This document shows, piece after piece, positions 1 to 6,189 of a stretch of 21,344 nt of DNA; the stretch's first letter is position 1; each line of letters starts with the position of its first letter. Made by a program: the position numbers and the translations under genes. Source of the DNA: Bacillota bacterium (GTDB taxonomy: Bacteria > Bacillota > Clostridia > Lachnospirales > Lachnospiraceae); the NCBI GenBank assembly GCA_023416695.1, contig JAEZGY010000076.1, forward strand, positions 1-21,344, in the 5' to 3' direction. The notes under the pieces were generated by a model. It was not told where the DNA came from and did not search any database. It saw only the letters and a program-made list of their open reading frames with translations.

Positions 1-269
1 ATGCAATCTTCGTAGTAGATCCTAAGAAGGAAAGAATTTGTGTACAAGAAGCTCACACTTTAGGAATTCCTCTAATCGGTATTGCAGATACTAACTGTGA
101 TCCAGAAGAATTAGATTACGTAATTCCAGGTAACGATGATGCAATCAGAGCTGTAAAATTAATCGTTGCTAAGATGGCTGACGCTGTTATCGAAGCTAAC
201 CAAGGTGAATCTATGGACGTAGCTACTGAGGAAGTTGTAGAAGAAGCAGTAGAAGCTATCGCTGAGTAA
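1..269 (+). CDS. rpsB: 30S ribosomal protein S2, C-terminal part (5' end outside window)
   Basis: This is the last 88 codons of ribosomal protein S2, a component of the small ribosomal subunit that helps hold S1 on the 30S platform. The frame is open from the left edge (first full codon at position 3) to TAA at 267-269. The translated start, AIFVVDPKKE, and the following stretch with EAHTLGIPLIGIADTNCDP and VIPGNDDAIRAVKL are the classic S2 C-terminal signature. The acidic tail rich in Glu, Val and Ala is also usual for Firmicutes S2. Elongation factor Ts follows 61 bp downstream, the nearly universal rpsB-tsf order, and no terminator separates them, so the two are cotranscribed. The promoter and any S2 autoregulatory leader lie outside the window. 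Confidence 0.97.
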   Translation, partial: AIFVVDPKKERICVQEAHTLGIPLIGIADTNCDPEELDYVIPGNDDAIRAVKLIVAKMADAVIEANQGESMDVATEEVVEEAVEAIAE

Positions 270-330
270 TTTATACAAATATTTTAAAATTGATCTATAC
301 TGTAAATTAGAGAATACGGAGGTATATAGA

Positions 331-1242
331 ATGGCTATTACAGCATCAATGGTTAAAGAATTGAGAGAAATGTCTGGCGCAGGTATGATGGATTGTAAAA
401 AAGCATTAACTGAGACAGATGGTGATATGGACAAAGCAGTTGAGTATTTAAGAGAAAAAGGTCTTGCAAAGGCAGCTAAAAAAGCTGGTCGTATTGCAGC
501 TGAAGGTATTGTAGCAACTAACATCTCTGCAGATAATAAGGTTGCTGCTATCGTAGAAGTAAACTCTGAAACTGACTTTGTTGCTAAAAATGAGAAATTC
601 AGAGATTATGTTGCTGCAGTTGCTGCTCAGGCAAATGCTACTAGCGCAGCTGATATCGATGCATTCTTAAACGAAGCTTGGGCACTTGATACTTCTAAGA
701 CTGTAAAAGAAGAATTAGCTTCTCAGATCGCAGTTATCGGTGAAAACATGAATATCAGAAGATTTGAGAAAATCGTTACTGAAAATGGTTTCGTTGAAAG
801 CTATATTCATGGTGGCGGAAGAATCGGTGTATTAGTTCAATTTGAAGGTGAATACAACGAAGCTGCTAAGGAATGTGCTAAGAACGTAGCTATGCAGGTT
901 GCAGCTATTTCCCCTAAATATGTAAGCAGAGATGAAGTTTCTGCTGAATATATTGCTCATGAGACTGAGATTTTAAAAGCTCAGGCTATGAATGAGAACC
1001 CAGATAAGCCAGAAAACATCATCGAGAAGATGATTGTTGGACGTCTTAACAAGGAATTAAAAGAAGTATGCTTAGTGGATCAGGTATACGTTAAAGATGG
1101 TGATTTAACAGTAGGTAAATACATTGAATCCGTATCCAAAGATCTTAAGGTTGTTAAATTCGTTCGTTTCGAAACTGGCGAAGGTATCGAAAAGAAAGAA
1201 GAAAATTTTGCAGAAGAAGTTGCAAAACAAATGGGTCAATAA
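331..1242 (+). CDS. tsf: Translation elongation factor Ts
   Basis: EF-Ts is the cytoplasmic nucleotide-exchange factor that releases GDP from EF-Tu so that EF-Tu can be reloaded with GTP. The 303-residue product opens with the N-terminal UBA-like module (residues 2-40), including ELREMSGAGMMDCKKAL, the family signature. The motif NSETDFVAKNEKF (about residues 78-90) is the core EF-Tu contact, and IHGGGRIGVLVQFEGE follows at about 152-167. Length is near the 290-300 typical of bacteria. The ATG at 331 is chosen because GGAGGT lies 8 bases upstream. It sits in an operon behind rpsB and is followed by a strong terminator. The Ala/Lys/Glu-rich, codon-biased sequence fits a highly expressed gene. 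Nothing is odd about it. Confidence 0.98.
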   Translation: MAITASMVKELREMSGAGMMDCKKALTETDGDMDKAVEYLREKGLAKAAKKAGRIAAEGIVATNISADNKVAAIVEVNSETDFVAKNEKFRDYVAAVAAQANATSAADIDAFLNEAWALDTSKTVKEELASQIAVIGENMNIRRFEKIVTENGFVESYIHGGGRIGVLVQFEGEYNEAAKECAKNVAMQVAAISPKYVSRDEVSAEYIAHETEILKAQAMNENPDKPENIIEKMIVGRLNKELKEVCLVDQVYVKDGDLTVGKYIESVSKDLKVVKFVRFETGEGIEKKEENFAEEVAKQMGQ

Positions 1243-1264
1243 ATATATACTGAAAAGAATAATC

Positions 1265-1302
1265 AAGGGCCGGAAACTTATGTTTCCGGCCCTTTTAATT
1301 TT
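1265..1302 (+). terminator. Rho-independent terminator of rpsB-tsf
   Basis: A perfect 13-bp stem (1265-1277 with 1282-1294) with a TTAT loop and a GC-rich core GGGCCGG is followed by TTTT and an AT-rich run. It begins 22 bp after the tsf stop codon and closes the rpsB-tsf unit. Confidence 0.95.
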
Positions 1303-1798
1303 TAGTATATTGATATGTAATCATGAGGTGGGATTCTATGGTGAAAGAGATATGTACTCTGTATGAATTTCATAAGAAAATTAATTTTTCCGTACATAAT
1401 ATTCTAAAATATTAGTTGCATAATTTTTGCCAATGTGCTATTATCTAACTGTTTATTGTAAAAATTTATGTGTATAATGTAGATGATTTTTCATTTTATG
1501 TCATCCATTTTACATGAGAATAATTGCTCATATACTCCTTATAAATGTTTGATAAAGTAGCTAGATTCTTACGTGTGTTTAGAGCAAGATCAATAAATGT
1601 AACAGAGCTATATTCCTAAATTTATATTAAAATTTTAATTTTAAGGAATACTTTCATAATTTTAAGTATGTGAAGTAGTAATTTTTTTACAGTTAAGTTG
1701 CAAAATGATTAATAATTATAGCATGCTGGACATTAGGTAAAGCATTTTATAACATATGTAATTTCTACACTAATCTTATTATACGGAGGTTAAATAAT
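1303..1798. other. Long AT-rich intergenic region / possible leader before the dehydrogenase gene
   Basis: About 500 bp with no credible gene: no reading frame here has both a ribosome binding site and a recognisable product. It contains one good promoter match near 1416-1444, a weaker TATAAT at 1473-1478, and a weak 6-bp hairpin (ATACTT at 1648-1653 with AAGTAT at 1664-1669). There is also an AT-only palindrome, TTAAAATTTTAA, near 1628-1639. I do not recognise a riboswitch class or a Rex-type operator (TTGTTAA...TTAACAA). The ribosome binding site of the next gene, ACGGAGGT, lies at its right end. Confidence 0.6.
1416..1444 (+). promoter_or_regulatory. Candidate sigma-A promoter for the dehydrogenase-malic enzyme operon
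   Basis: TTGCAT at 1416-1421 and TATTAT at 1439-1444 are separated by exactly 17 bp, a good fit to the vegetative consensus. If used, transcription starts near 1451 and leaves an untranslated leader of roughly 345 nt. A second TATAAT at 1473-1478 has only a poor -35 match. The region is so AT-rich that chance matches are likely, so this is tentative. Confidence 0.4.
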
Positions 1799-2773
1799 AT
1801 GAGTAAAGTTGATGGTACTACAATGAATGGTACCAAAATTTCGATTCTTGGGGTAGGTAATGTTGGAGCATCAGTAGCATATACCCTTGTGGTTGCGGGT
1901 ACCTGTTCAGAACTTGTTCTTATCGATATCAATAAGGAGAAAGCACAAGGTGAAGCAATGGACATTCGTCAAGGCATATCTTTTTGTCATGCAGTTGATA
2001 TTTATGCTGGCGACTATGAGGATGTCAAGGATTCAGATATTGTAGTTGTAACTCTCGGTCGTGCAAGAAAACCTGGCCAAACAAGACTTGACCTTGCACA
2101 ATCTAATGTTGATATTATAAAAGAGGTTATGCCTGTTGTTGCAAAGGCTGCGCCTGATGCAGTTTATATTGTCGTAAGTAATCCTGTGGATATCATTACA
2201 TACGCCATCCTCAAATGTACTAATCTTAAACCACATCAAGTAATTGGAACAGGTACTATGCTTGATACTTCTCGTTTACGTTCGAGACTAGCAGACCATG
2301 TTCATCTAAGTCCTCAAAGTATACATGCATACGTTTTTGGTGAGCACGGCGATACCTCAATGATTCCATGGTCTCTTACCTGTATTGCTGGTATGAAAAT
2401 GGATGAGTATTGCACACACGTTTGTGAAAAACACAATAGTTGTGGTAAGGCTGAAATTGCTGATATAGAAGAAGATGTTCGTACAGCAGGGGCAGAAGTA
2501 ATTAAACGTAAAGGTGCAACCTTCTATGCAATTGCACTTTCTGTAAATAAAATCTGTGATGTTATTCTTCGTGACGGACAGAATGTTCTTACAGTTTCCA
2601 CACTGGCTACAGGACGTTATGGAATTGACGATGTTTGCTTAAGTTTGCCATCAGTTGTTGGCGGTCATGGGATTGAACGTGACCTAGCACCTCCACTTAC
2701 CGAAGCTGAGCTAATACAGCTTAAGGCAAGTGCAGATGCATTAAAATCAGTTATTGCGGGACTCAACTTCTAA
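1799..2773 (+). CDS. mdh: Lactate/malate dehydrogenase family protein, predicted malate dehydrogenase
   Basis: A 324-residue cytoplasmic NAD-dependent 2-hydroxyacid dehydrogenase. Seen directly: Rossmann loop GVGNVG (18-23), substrate loop ARKPGQTRLDL (89-99), SNPVDI (127-132), LDTSRLR (155-161) with Asp156/Arg159, and GEHGDT (181-186) with catalytic His183. Overall it resembles L-lactate dehydrogenase, and automated annotation may call it ldh. However, the residue before KPG, which sets substrate choice (Gln102 in lactate dehydrogenases), is Arg90 here. Arg at this site is the hallmark of malate dehydrogenases. The position matching LDH Thr246 also appears to be Cys253. I infer oxaloacetate/malate as substrate. 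Malic enzyme follows 40 bp later with no terminator, which supports a malate shunt (oxaloacetate to malate to pyruvate). Start: ATG at 1799 behind ACGGAGGTT; a second in-frame ATG lies 8 codons in. Lactate activity is not excluded. Confidence 0.85.
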   Translation: MSKVDGTTMNGTKISILGVGNVGASVAYTLVVAGTCSELVLIDINKEKAQGEAMDIRQGISFCHAVDIYAGDYEDVKDSDIVVVTLGRARKPGQTRLDLAQSNVDIIKEVMPVVAKAAPDAVYIVVSNPVDIITYAILKCTNLKPHQVIGTGTMLDTSRLRSRLADHVHLSPQSIHAYVFGEHGDTSMIPWSLTCIAGMKMDEYCTHVCEKHNSCGKAEIADIEEDVRTAGAEVIKRKGATFYAIALSVNKICDVILRDGQNVLTVSTLATGRYGIDDVCLSLPSVVGGHGIERDLAPPLTEAELIQLKASADALKSVIAGLNF

Positions 2774-2813
2774 TAAGAAGTGACTCCAATTAAATAATGA
2801 AAGGAAGTATCAC

Positions 2814-3986
2814 ATGAATTACGCAGAAGAATCACTAAAGAAACATTATGAATGGAAAGGGAAAATTGAAGTGATTTGCCGTGCTCCACTGGAAACAAGG
2901 GAAGATCTTTCACTTGCATACACTCCAGGTGTAGCAGAGCCTTGTCTTGAAATTCAGAAAGATGTAGACAAAAGTTATGATCTTACAAGACGTTCCAATC
3001 TTGTTGCAGTTGTCACAGATGGTACAGCTGTTCTTGGTCTTGGAGATATTGGACCTGAAGCAGGTATGCCAGTTATGGAAGGTAAGTGTGCATTATTCAA
3101 AACCTTTGGTGATGTAGACGCTATTCCACTTTGTGTTCGCTCAAAAGATGTTGACGACATCGTTAATACGGTGAAGCTTCTTGCAGGTTCTTTTGGTGGA
3201 GTTAACCTTGAAGATATCTCTGCTCCACGTTGTTTTGAAATCGAACGCAGACTGAAAGAATGTTGCGATATTCCTATTTTCCACGATGATCAGCATGGTA
3301 CAGCTGTTGTAACACTTGCAGCAATGATTAATGCACTTAAACTTGTAGATAAAAAGTTAGACGAAATAAGAGTAGTAACTAGTGGGGCTGGTGCAGCTGG
3401 TATTGCTATTATTAAGCTTCTTATTGCAATGGGACTTAAGGATGTTATTCTCTGTGATAGAATTGGAGCAATCTATGAAGGTAGAGATAACCTCAATGAA
3501 GAAAAGATAGAGATGGCTAAGATTACTAACCGTAACATGATTAAAGGAAGTCTTGCTGAAGTCTTAAAGGGTGCAGATGTATTTATCGGTGTTTCCGCAC
3601 CTGGTTGTGTAACTGAGGAAATGGTAAAGAGCATGGCTGATAAGCCAATTCTCTTCCCAATGGCAAATCCTACTCCAGAAATTATGCCTGACCTTGCAAT
3701 AAATGCAGGTGCAGCAGTTGTTGGTACAGGAAGAAGTGACTTCCCAAATCAGATTAACAATGTTTTGGCATTCCCTGGAATCTTCCGTGGTGCTCTTGAT
3801 GTACGTGCAAGCGATATCAACGATGAGATGAAGATTGCTGCAGCATATGCAATTGCTTCTTTTGTAACAGAGGATAAGCTTTGTCCTGAATACATTATTC
3901 CAAGTGCACTGGACAAAAATGTTGCGACTGCAGTTGCTAAGGCAGTTGCCAAGGCTGCAAAAGAAACTGGTGTGGCAAGAATTTAA
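2814..3986 (+). CDS. NAD(P)-dependent malic enzyme (decarboxylating)
   Basis: A 390-residue soluble malic enzyme of the short bacterial type that oxidatively decarboxylates L-malate to pyruvate and CO2 with a divalent metal. Visible signatures are AYTPGVAEPC (35-44, catalytic Tyr36), GDIGPEAGMPVMEGK (77-91, catalytic Lys91), LEDISAPRCFEIE (132-144) and FHDDQHGTA (156-164, metal ligands around Asp158). The Rossmann loop is GAGAAG (191-196), followed by MANPTPE (283-289) and NQINNVLAFPG (312-322). No N-terminal ACT domain and no C-terminal phosphotransacetylase domain are present. The start is ATG 2814 with GAAAGGAAG about 8 bases upstream. It is the second gene of an operon with the predicted malate dehydrogenase and is followed by a terminator. 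NAD versus NADP preference cannot be decided by eye; in a malate shunt NADP use would give transhydrogenation. Confidence 0.95.
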   Translation: MNYAEESLKKHYEWKGKIEVICRAPLETREDLSLAYTPGVAEPCLEIQKDVDKSYDLTRRSNLVAVVTDGTAVLGLGDIGPEAGMPVMEGKCALFKTFGDVDAIPLCVRSKDVDDIVNTVKLLAGSFGGVNLEDISAPRCFEIERRLKECCDIPIFHDDQHGTAVVTLAAMINALKLVDKKLDEIRVVTSGAGAAGIAIIKLLIAMGLKDVILCDRIGAIYEGRDNLNEEKIEMAKITNRNMIKGSLAEVLKGADVFIGVSAPGCVTEEMVKSMADKPILFPMANPTPEIMPDLAINAGAAVVGTGRSDFPNQINNVLAFPGIFRGALDVRASDINDEMKIAAAYAIASFVTEDKLCPEYIIPSALDKNVATAVAKAVAKAAKETGVARI

Positions 3987-4007
3987 TACAGATTATCAAT
4001 AAATAGT

Positions 4008-4053
4008 AAAACTCTGAACGCTAAGCCTAAGGCTTAGTCTTCAGAGTTTTTTA
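4008..4053 (+). terminator. Rho-independent terminator after the malic enzyme gene
   Basis: A long two-part hairpin. An outer 11-bp stem (AAAACTCTGAA at 4008-4018 with TTCAGAGTTTT at 4040-4050) is joined through a 2x2 mismatch to an inner 7-bp stem (CTAAGCC at 4021-4027 with GGCTTAG at 4031-4037) and a TAA loop. The descending arm runs into TTTTTT. The A-run/T-run symmetry means it could also stop transcription arriving from the other side. Confidence 0.93.
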
Positions 4054-4061
4054 CTTTAGTG

Positions 4062-4120
4062 TTATTTGTGTCAAAGCTTATTCGTATAATTTTTATTTGA
4101 ATTGGTACTCTATCATTATA
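4062..4120 (+). promoter_or_regulatory. Candidate promoter(s) for the spore photoproduct lyase gene
   Basis: A TATAAT box (4085-4090) has a poor -35 (TTATTT, 4062-4067) at 17 bp. Further down, CATTATA at 4114-4120 fits the -10 pattern CATWHTA of the forespore factor sigma-G, which controls splB in Bacillus. However, the nearest GTATA (4084-4088) lies about 25 bp upstream rather than the expected 17-18. Either could be the promoter; the forespore version is suggested mainly by the gene's function. Confidence 0.3.
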
Positions 4121-4148
4121 AATGTACAGTTATGTAAGAGGTGTTAAC

Positions 4149-5174
4149 ATGTTTAAACCAAAGCAAGTAATTTTTGAAAAAGGTGTAAAAGAATATGAAA
4201 TTGGACGAATGCTTTATGATGAGTTCATTAGTATGTCGGATGTTACAGTATACGACGAGGTAGCAAGTAATCGCATAAAAAGTTATATAGAAGGAGAGAG
4301 TATGGAAACCTTTTATAGAAGTGGAAAGCAGACCTTGGTAGTAAGTAGAAAAAAACCTGGAACCTTCCAAACCTGTAAGCCATCTGCGGATTATATGTTA
4401 CCTTTGGTCAGTGGCTGTATGGGACAGTGTGAGTACTGTTATTTGCATACTCAACTAGGGGATAAACCTTATATACGAGTGAATGTCAATTTAGAGGAGA
4501 TATTTGAACGAGCGAGTAAGTACATGGCAGAGAGTAAAGATAAAATCACAACCTTTGAAGGCTCCGCTACATCTGATCCTCTGTGCGTGGAACCATACAC
4601 ACATGCACTTGAAAAGGCTATCTTATTTTTTGCAGAGGAACCTTTAGGGGCATTTCGCTTTGTATCTAAATACAGTGACGTAGATGGGCTTCTTAAACTA
4701 CCTCATAATAATAAGACAGAAGTACGCTTCAGTCTGAATACGGAAAAAGTACGTTCGGAATATGAACATTTTACAGCCGCAATAACAGCTAGAATTCATG
4801 CCGCAGCTAAAATGAGTAGGGCGGGTTATCCTATTGGTTTTTTAATTGCACCAGTATTTATATATGAGGGGTGGAAAAAGGAGTATGAAGAGTTACTAAA
4901 AGAATTAGCAGATGCTTTACCGGAACATCTTCCTCATCGGCTGTTTTTTGAGGTGATATCACATCGTTATACCCCAAAAGCAAAGAGTTTAATACAAGAA
5001 ATCTTTCCAACCTCTACACTACCTATGAAGGATGAAGATCGAAAGTATAAGTTTGGACAGTTTGGATATGGTAAGTACACTTACACAAAGGAGGATATGC
5101 AGGAGTTAAAAAGTTTCTTTCAGGAGAAGCTAAAAAGCTATTTTCCAGAGTGTGAAATTAAATATATTATATAA
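4149..5174 (+). CDS. splB: Spore photoproduct lyase, radical SAM
   Basis: This radical S-adenosylmethionine enzyme reverts the 5-thyminyl-5,6-dihydrothymine lesion in spore DNA at germination. With the start at ATG 4149 the protein has 341 residues. The 4Fe-4S cysteines are then Cys90, Cys94 and Cys97 in SGCMGQCEYCYLHTQLGDKP, exactly the numbering of the characterised Geobacillus enzyme. Upstream lies the PGTFQTCKPSADYMLPLVSG stretch, downstream FEGSATSDPLCVEPYT. The Bacillaceae hydrogen-donor Cys140/141 in the equivalent ACTSD motif is Ala140 here (SATSD), while Cys76 and Cys146 are nearby candidates. An upstream in-frame ATG at 4122 adds 9 residues but has no ribosome binding site, whereas AAGAGGTG ends 5 bases before 4149. 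The gene stands alone between a terminator and another promoter. It implies that the host makes endospores. Confidence 0.93.
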   Translation: MFKPKQVIFEKGVKEYEIGRMLYDEFISMSDVTVYDEVASNRIKSYIEGESMETFYRSGKQTLVVSRKKPGTFQTCKPSADYMLPLVSGCMGQCEYCYLHTQLGDKPYIRVNVNLEEIFERASKYMAESKDKITTFEGSATSDPLCVEPYTHALEKAILFFAEEPLGAFRFVSKYSDVDGLLKLPHNNKTEVRFSLNTEKVRSEYEHFTAAITARIHAAAKMSRAGYPIGFLIAPVFIYEGWKKEYEELLKELADALPEHLPHRLFFEVISHRYTPKAKSLIQEIFPTSTLPMKDEDRKYKFGQFGYGKYTYTKEDMQELKSFFQEKLKSYFPECEIKYII

Positions 5175-5215
5175 TTTTCTTATAAATAAACTATGAATTA
5201 TTATTTTGTGAAATG

Positions 5216-5244
5216 TTGCAATACCCTTCCACAAGGGGTATAAT
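5216..5244 (+). promoter_or_regulatory. Sigma-A promoter with overlapping inverted repeat, upstream of the amidase gene
   Basis: TTGCAA (5216-5221) and a perfect TATAAT (5239-5244) are separated by 17 bp. The spacer holds an imperfect palindrome, ATACCCTT (5221-5228) facing AAGGGGTAT (5233-5241) with one extra G. It would cover the spacer and the first bases of the -10, a typical repressor position. The predicted start near 5251 gives a leader of about 38 nt. Confidence 0.7.
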
Positions 5245-5288
5245 AGTAGAAATTTTAGATATTTATGGGAAGGGGATAGGGGATATTG

Positions 5289-6173
5289 ATGAAAAAGGTC
5301 GTAGTAGTCATAGTGTTTATCATCTTAATATTTTGTGTGATAGGATGTAAACAAAGTAATGCGACAAAAAAGGAAATAAAAAAGCCTTCCCGTGAAACTG
5401 TTAAACCTTCGAATAATGTTAGTGAAAATACAGTATCTCAAAAACAGACAACTAATATACCCGTGGTGGAACCAACAATAGAACCAACAATAAAACCAAC
5501 AATAGAACCAACAATAAAACCAATAAAAGAACCCTCCAAGAAAGGGCTTATTGTGATTGATGCTGGGCATCAGGCAAAACAGGATTCAGGGGTAGAGCCC
5601 ATTGGTCCAGGTGCAACAGAGACAAAGAAAAAGGTATCCAGTGGAACTCGTGGTAGTGAAACTGGATTATATGAATATAAACTTAATTTGATAGTAGCCT
5701 TAAAGCTACAAAATGTGTTAGAGAATGAAGGGTATCAGGTTATTATGACAAGAACTACTAATAACGTGGATATTAGTAATGCAAAAAGAGCGCAGATAGC
5801 AAACGATGCCAATGCGGATGTTCTTATTCGCCTTCATGCCAATGGCTCAGAGAATAGTAGTGTTAATGGAGTTATGACCATATGTAATACAAAGAGTAAT
5901 CCTTACAATTCTGATATTTATAATCAGAGTAGGAAACTATCTGAACTTATATTATCCGGTATTTTAAATACTACTAATGCGAATTCCAAGGGAGTCTGGG
6001 AGACGGATACCATGACAGGCATTAACTGGTCCAAGGTTCCTACGACTATAGTTGAAATGGGATATATGACAAACGAAAAAGAGGATAAATTACTAGCGAC
6101 AGAGGAGTATCAGAGTAAAATAGTGCAAGGTATTTCTCATGCTATAAATCAGTATTTTGAAGAAGTAGAGTAA
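5289..6173 (+). CDS. N-acetylmuramoyl-L-alanine amidase, lipoprotein (Amidase_3)
   Basis: A cell-wall hydrolase predicted to cleave the bond between muramic acid and the stem peptide. The 294 residues begin with a lipoprotein signal (hydrophobic 4-17, lipobox VIGC with Cys20), so it should be anchored on the outer face of the membrane. A Thr/Lys/Pro linker (21-85) contains four EPTI/KPTI repeats (61-76). The Amidase_3 domain (86-290) shows the zinc motif IVIDAGH (His94), GLYEYKLNL (Glu129) and IRLHANG (His183), and the catalytic VEMGYMTN (Glu256), so it looks active. ATG 5289 is preferred over the in-frame TTG at 5286 because AGGGG lies 6 bases upstream. It is the first gene of a unit with the hybrid kinase 16 bp downstream. 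It resembles CwlD-type enzymes, but a sporulation role is not shown. Confidence 0.9.
   Translation: MKKVVVVIVFIILIFCVIGCKQSNATKKEIKKPSRETVKPSNNVSENTVSQKQTTNIPVVEPTIEPTIKPTIEPTIKPIKEPSKKGLIVIDAGHQAKQDSGVEPIGPGATETKKKVSSGTRGSETGLYEYKLNLIVALKLQNVLENEGYQVIMTRTTNNVDISNAKRAQIANDANADVLIRLHANGSENSSVNGVMTICNTKSNPYNSDIYNQSRKLSELILSGILNTTNANSKGVWETDTMTGINWSKVPTTIVEMGYMTNEKEDKLLATEEYQSKIVQGISHAINQYFEEVE
5469..5516 (+). repeat. Four tandem 12-bp repeats in the amidase linker
   Basis: The unit GAACCAACAATA or AAACCAACAATA occurs four times head to tail in frame, followed by a partial copy (AAACCAATA, 5517-5525). It encodes alternating EPTI/KPTI, a probable wall-spanning spacer. Near-identical copies with a unit divisible by three suggest copy number can vary without a frameshift. 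Confidence 0.95.
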
Positions 6174-6189
6174 TAGGAGGGTAACACAA

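Noticed and set aside
1124..1366. 80-codon plus-strand frame overlapping the end of tsf
   Set aside because: Out of frame with tsf, crosses the terminator, and has no ribosome site; a shadow of a real gene.
1648..1669. Hairpin ATACTT/AAGTAT as a riboswitch or small RNA element
   Set aside because: Only 6 bp with a 10-base AT-rich loop; expected by chance in this composition.
1799..2773. Simple assignment as L-lactate dehydrogenase
   Set aside because: Arg90 at the Gln102-equivalent site and the malic enzyme partner favour malate dehydrogenase; kept as an alternative pending assay.
4122..4148. Upstream start for the spore photoproduct lyase
   Set aside because: No ribosome site, while ATG 4149 has AAGAGGTG and gives cysteine numbering identical to the characterised enzyme.
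5469..5525. Short repeats considered as a CRISPR-like array
   Set aside because: Units are 12 bp, directly adjacent with no spacers, and in frame within a protein linker.
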